Assembly (NCBI GenBank): GCA_000310025.1 | Contig: FN649033.1 | Coordinates: 1-12,171 of the forward strand | From: Ectocarpus siliculosus | Taxonomy: Eukaryota; Sar; Phaeophyceae; Ectocarpales; Ectocarpaceae | DNA length: 12,171 bases | Reading direction: 5' to 3' | Part shown: piece after piece, positions 8,353-12,171 of the stretch | Layout: every line of letters begins with the position of its first letter | Position numbering within the stretch: position 1 is the first letter of the stretch | Program-made: the position numbers and the translations under genes | The notes under the pieces: generated by a model | The model's input: only the letters and a program-made list of their open reading frames with translations | Told to the model about the DNA's origin: nothing | Databases searched by the model: none

Positions 8353-8742
8353 ACAGCAATATGGACTAGACGCCGAACGACGTCCGCGTGCTACAAGTAC
8401 CGCAACGACCTAACGGGATGGGATACTTCCTGCCACGGCGAACCATAGTACAATGCGATGCAAACATCCGTTCGTGTGTCGCGCGGCTGCCACATGTGTC
8501 GACGACAGGTACACGTAGAGCTCTCGCCATGTTGTCGTTACCGCGCAGGAGGACCCCTCGGAGATGTTCCACATGGTGCTACAACGACAGCAGTACTACT
8601 GCTGTACATAGATGTCGTAGGAGAGTGGAGTTGTGCTGTCACGGCATCTCCCATGCACTCTCCTACCGGTGCTTGAGTCAATTGGAGTCTTGTAGGCCGA
8701 AATACAAGAGTGGGTTGGACTCTCAGGTTGTGAAAGCAAACC
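8353..8742. repeat. Diverged direct repeat, copy B, with about 225 extra bases
   Basis: It matches copy A at both ends, but between CGCCGA (ending 8376) and CTGTACATAGA (starting 8602) it has about 225 nt absent from copy A. I see no clear inverted ends or target duplication on that extra block, so it could be an insertion here or a deletion in copy A. An 11-bp perfect inverted repeat, GTAGGAGAGTG at 8617-8627 and CACTCTCCTAC at 8656-8666, brackets the conserved ACGGCATCTC block. Confidence 0.7.
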
Positions 8743-9760
8743 TGCCTGCAACAACAGAGAAGGCGGTGTTCTATTTACTATAATAGAGTATCCCGCTCAA
8801 CTTTTTTTTTTTTTGCGGCATGTCGTCGCATATTTCTATGCCACTGCCGAAAAAGACCGCTGGATCTTTTGCGCAGTAAATCTTTTGCATTTATCATTTT
8901 ACACTGAACGACGCAGGACGGGTCGACCTTCATCGTTGTTGTTGTTGCTGTTGTCTCCACATTAAAAACCGTTCCGACATCCTCCTCGATACTTGTGGAC
9001 TACCTGTTGGAAATTGTGGGAATCCCTTCATTCTGAGAGAGAGAGCCATAGGTCGCCATCCGGCCTTTTCTTTTTTTGTATGCACTTTTCTTCTTGTGAA
9101 GTTTTGACGTTGTGCGCTTGCCATCGTCGCCGCGTAAGTGTTTGTGTCTTCAAACGTTCTCAGCCGGCCTTCAAACTTCTTGTTGATAAGTCTCCGTGTG
9201 GTAACTTCTCCGCGCATGAGTCATATGCAGCTATGACCTGCGCTTTGACTTTCACGATGGGTATTTTACCTCCCCGTCTTGCGTTGGTGAGTACCTGCGG
9301 CGATATATATACAGAAGGATCGCTCCACGACGCAAACGTCGACGTCTCCGTTCTTTTTTTGTTCCCTTCGCACTCCATCCTTGCCGCGGTTTTCACCCCG
9401 AGTTCGAACGTGGGGTGCAATTTCCTCTCTTCGTACCTTCCTCGTCGGCCTTCTCCGTCGTTGTGTACATAATGTATACCTCCATTTTTCGGCTTTTCGA
9501 TTCCGATAGACAACACTACGGACTGACATGTTCCGTTCACCCCCGACGGGACCGCGCGCTCGTCGAGTGCCGAAATTCTTCATCACTTCCTTGCCTCTCC
9601 CAACACCGCGTCCCTTCTTCCCGCCCTTACAAATCCTCTCCCCTGCTTCTCCTTCTTTCCGTCCTCCCGGACATTCACCACCATCCGTCCTGGATGTTGG
9701 CCCACAGCCCCATTGGGGGGCGAGGGGCCAATCCTCAACCCTAGTAAGCATTAGGCGGAG
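8743..9760. other. No convincing gene; low-complexity tracts
   Basis: Holds a poly-T run (about 8802-8814), a TTG trinucleotide run (about 8936-8954) and a strongly pyrimidine-rich tract from about 9583 to 9670. A short ATG frame at 9233-9286 ends at a strong donor, TTG|GTGAGTACC, and could be a tiny first exon, but no matching downstream exon was found. A 215-codon frame on the minus strand (9266-9913) follows the purine-rich strand of the same tract and is probably fortuitous. Confidence 0.5.
9583..9670. repeat. Polypyrimidine tract
   Basis: Almost entirely C and T on the + strand, with only scattered A and G. It explains the Arg/Gly/Glu/Lys-rich open frame on the opposite strand. Confidence 0.75.
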
Positions 9761-10724
9761 GCTGTAAGGGGGCTGTACAGTGCGCGGGGGTGATATAGGG
9801 GGGCAGAGAGGTAGATGGTCTCGCCTTGCATCAAGAGGAAGAGGCCGACCGCTCACCAGGTGTGCACCGCTAACGTGACCCCAACGATAGCCGAGAGGGA
9901 GCGTGGGGCGCATTAAGTTGTACTGCTAAGCCCGCGGCATGACCGGTTCAGCCCGCGGCCGTGAGTGCACCCGTGGAGTAAGAGAATCGCGTGGTATACC
10001 TTTTCTCTTTTGTCTCGATCGGTGATAATAGAAAAGTTTAGAATTTTTTTTAGGTTGCATCACGTGCAGCTATGTGGGGCTGTATACATTTAATTACATC
10101 GTCTTCGTCTGGTGTGTTGTGAGGGACGCATGCTGGTGTTTTTAACTCGGTGACCTTTCTCCTATTATTATTCCTCGGAATGGTTCATGCTCAAACCTAG
10201 CCAGATGTACACACCAAAAGACCGTTCGACTGGACACAGAATAGATCGGTCCGACACCCCCACGTTCCCAGGTGTTTTGTGTTACCAACCGCTGAGACTG
10301 ACGTCTTTGTAGCCAGAGTGCGCGTTCGATGCTAATTTTAAACACTAACACACCAGCGTTCGTATGGAAGTTTTTTCGTGGGAACTCTCTCGTTATTATT
10401 TTCTGCCTTAGAGTTCTATCGTGGACACTTGGTCGGGAAGTTGCCTGTGGTATATGCCTACGTACGCCCTGTGTCGGCTACATACATACACTGAAAACCC
10501 TGCCCATTTTGATACTGCAGGGTATGTAGCAGCGGCGACAATAACACCGTGGAAGTCACACGTATCGGAGCTCAACGTATCTACCAAGTGGGAATTCCTC
10601 GAGTTGTGAGGATGTGATTGGTAATTTCCCGCACACGTGGAGCTGTGAAGACGTGTGCATGGAGCAGATAAAACGCCCAAAGCTGAAAAATTGGTCACAT
10701 GTTATGTAGTAATCGGTCAGAGAG
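9761..10724. other. Intergenic stretch without recognised features
   Basis: Only short open frames in all six readings, no family resemblance, no clear repeats. Scattered splice-like sites have no coding-like sequence between them. Confidence 0.5.
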
Positions 10725-10816
10725 ATGTCGTCAACCTTTTTTATCTACGATGTAATGATGTTTGACCCCCAAAGACCGCGAAAATCTATCGGAGGGACCT
10801 CACATAGTTGTTTTAC

Positions 10817-11320
10817 TCCCAAAGCCTGTAAAGGTCCTCCCCCCCCCAAGGTTTTGACCCCCAAAGCCTGTGGAGGTCCGTATTGGAAGGACCTCACCGA
10901 GGTTTCTTACCCCAAAGCCTGTGGAGGTCCGTCTCGGAGAGAACTCACCAAGGTTTTGACCCCCAAAGCCTGCGGAGGTCCGTCTCGGAGGGAACTCACC
11001 AAGGTTTTGACCCCCAAAGCCTGTGGAGGTCCGTCTCGGAGAGACATCACAAAGGTTTTCACCCCCAAAGCCTGTGGAGGTCCGTCTCGGAGGGACCTCA
11101 CCAAGGTTCCTTACCCCCAAAGCCTGTGGAGGTCCGTCTCGGAGAGACATCACCAAGGTTCCTTACCCCCAAAGCCTGTGGAGGTCCGTCTCGGAGAGAC
11201 CTCACCAAGGTTTTCACCCCCAAAGCCTGTGGAGGTCCGTCTCGGAGAGACCTCACCAAGGTTTTCACCCCCAAAGCCTGTGGAGGTCCGTCTCGGAGGA
11301 ACCTCCACAGGTGGAGGTCG
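10817..11320. repeat. Minisatellite 1: ten tandem units of 51/52 bp
   Basis: The core word AAAGCCTG starts at 10821, 10863, 10914, 10965, 11016, 11067, 11119, 11171, 11222 and 11273. Spacing is 51 bp for most units, 52 for two (ending 11119 and 11171), and 42 for the degenerate first one. Each unit has CCCCCAAAGCCTGTGG, then GAGGTCCGTCTCGG, then GACCTCACCAAGGTT. The GAGGTCC/GGACCTC words form a 6-7 bp hairpin in several units. Central units are the most alike and the left edge is the most diverged, as expected for an array that expands and homogenises internally. Confidence 0.92.
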
Positions 11321-11370
11321 AACCCCCTTGTGGAGAAAATACCCCTCTCCCCCCCACCTTGCCAAGGTGG
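11301..11370. repeat. Two perfect palindromes between the minisatellites
   Basis: ACCTCCAC-AG-GTGGAGGT at 11301-11318 is an 8-bp stem with a 2-nt loop, made by the end of the last 51-bp unit. CCACCTTG-C-CAAGGTGG at 11354-11370 is an 8-bp stem with a 1-nt loop. Confidence 0.8.
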
Positions 11371-11397
11371 ATGTGCCTCATTTTTCTGAATTTTGTA

Positions 11398-11761
11398 CCT
11401 TGACAATCTCGGCCGTGCGGCAACCTTGGGAGTCACCACGCCAAGGGGTAAAACATCCAAAGGTCATCACAATGCCGGCAACACGCTACCTTGGCAATCT
11501 CGGCCGTGCGGCAACCTTGGGAGTCACCACGCCAAGGGGTAAAACATCCAAAGGTTATCACAATGCCGGCAACACGCAACCTTGGCAATCTCGGCCGTGC
11601 GGCAACCTTGGGAGTCACCTCGCCAAGGGATAAAGAATCCAAAGGTCATCGCAATACGGGCAACACGCAACCTTGGCAATCTCGGCGGTGCGGCAACCTT
11701 GGGAGTCATCTCGCCAAGGGGAAAAAAATCTCGAGGTCATCGCAATGCCGGCAACAACACG
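11398..11761. repeat. Minisatellite 2: four tandem units of 91 bp
   Basis: Units begin CCTTGRCAATCTCGG at 11398, 11489, 11580 and 11671, exactly 91 bp apart. Each has GTGCGGCAACCTTGGGAGTC, then CGCCAAGGG, an A-rich stretch, GGTYATCRCAAT and GGGCAACACG or close variants. Copies 1 and 2 are nearly identical; copies 3 and 4 diverge progressively. Because 91 is not a multiple of three, the same peptide (AISAVRQPWES) reappears in a different frame in each copy, so these frames are not genuine coding sequence. Confidence 0.93.
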
Positions 11762-12056
11762 CGATTGTAGTTATTCAATGTGTGTGTGCGGAGGAACCTT
11801 GTGGAGGAACAACTCGGGGGCGCGCAGATTGGAGTGCGGAGGGGGCCCACGGAAGGTGCATAATTTCCATAGGGGGGGGGGGCTCTCGAGAAAAAAATGG
11901 TTGGAGCTGACGTGGACACGCACGACAGAGCCAGTGTGTCCCTCCCTTCCCGCGCTCCCGTCCCTCTTACGTGCAAAGAGCATATACACCATCAGCGCTA
12001 TGAGCAGCACGGGCACTACTGCTCACCCCCAGCATGCTGCAGCAGCACAGTAGCAG
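11762..12056. other. Spacer after the minisatellites
   Basis: Contains a G-run (about 11872-11882) followed shortly by an A run. An ATG at 12000 opens MSSTGTTAHPQHAAAAQ and is stopped by TAG at 12051-12053. It could be leader, intron or intergenic sequence ahead of the exon-like stretch that follows. Confidence 0.4.
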
Positions 12057-12149
12057 TCTCAACTGCAGAAGAAGGAGGAAAAGATGCAGAAGCACGTCGC
12101 GAAGATCAGGACCAAAGTGCGAAGGTTGCGTGACAACCTCACGGATGAG
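12057..12149 (+). CDS. Possible exon of a neighbouring gene, charged helix (partial)
   Basis: A short open stretch SQLQKKEEKMQKHVAKIRTK and then VRRLRDNLTDE lies between candidate acceptors (AG at 12055-12056 or 12067-12068) and a strong donor, GATGAG|GTGAGG at 12150. The codon mix is coding-like and the peptide resembles a basic, possibly coiled-coil helix. The function is not recognised. Upstream reading in the same frame meets TAG at 12051-12053, so translation would have to come from an upstream exon or start at the ATG at 12084. The rest of such a gene would lie beyond the window. Confidence 0.3.
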
Positions 12150-12171
12150 GTGAGGGGGGCACACCCACCCG

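Noticed and set aside
8022-9000. CACTA-style terminus (TAGTG) for the transposon's right end
   Set aside because: No TAGTG was found downstream of the stop in this interval, and no matching left terminus is visible in 1-299.
9233-9286. Short ATG frame ending at a strong GTGAGTA donor, possible first exon
   Set aside because: Only 18 codons and no credible acceptor-exon pair was found downstream; kept as a remark only.
9266-9913. 215-codon minus-strand frame rich in Arg, Gly, Lys and Glu
   Set aside because: It lies opposite a polypyrimidine tract, has no recognisable domain, and its composition follows from the base bias.
10725-11633. 302-codon ATG frame over the minisatellites
   Set aside because: It consists mostly of tandem repeat translated in shifting frames, and stop-free frames occur on both strands of the same repeat. 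Openness is explained by the repeat unit.

Overview
The window looks like nuclear DNA of an intron-rich eukaryote. It has long spliceosomal introns (about 350-890 nt) with GT-AG or GC-AG ends, moderate to high GC, microsatellites, minisatellites and transposon sequence, and no bacterial operon structure. The intron sizes, composition and transposase type would fit a brown alga or related stramenopile, but that is a low-confidence inference. No host gene here fixes the taxon.

About 1-8021 (+ strand) is dominated by one large split gene. I reconstruct seven exons: 300-1876, 2233-2448, 3136-3537, 4034-4270, 5159-5338, 5868-5958 and 6745-8021. They join without a frameshift or stop into about 1,325 codons. 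The product looks like a CACTA-type transposase (tnp2 / Plavaka-like). It has a DGFN motif (catalytic D1), an ADSPQ motif (D2) followed by a CxxC knuckle, an EILHADAL motif, and a late MHSLLHL...G...STGEF block holding the candidate third acidic residue. A BAH-like segment lies in the N-terminal half and a conserved RRHVHLYHMC domain lies in the C-terminal half. Read unspliced, the locus would look like several broken ORFs; spliced, it looks like one intact gene. Its true 5' end is probably outside the window.

Intron 4 carries a separate 527-bp element (4562-5088) with inverted termini and a possible TA target duplication, which looks like a MITE. Downstream of the stop codon are two diverged direct repeats (about 8128-8296 and 8353-8742) that can fold into hairpins. 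They may be the subterminal region of the big transposon or a second small element.

8743-10720 has no convincing gene: a poly-T run, TTG repeats, a long pyrimidine-rich tract, and only weak isolated exon-like signals. 10817-11320 is a minisatellite of ten 51/52-bp units. 11398-11761 is a second minisatellite of four 91-bp units. The two arrays share a CCAAGGTT/AACCTTGG octamer in opposite orientation and are separated by short perfect palindromes. At the right edge a short lysine/arginine-rich exon-like stretch (about 12057-12149) ends at a good splice donor and may belong to a neighbouring gene.
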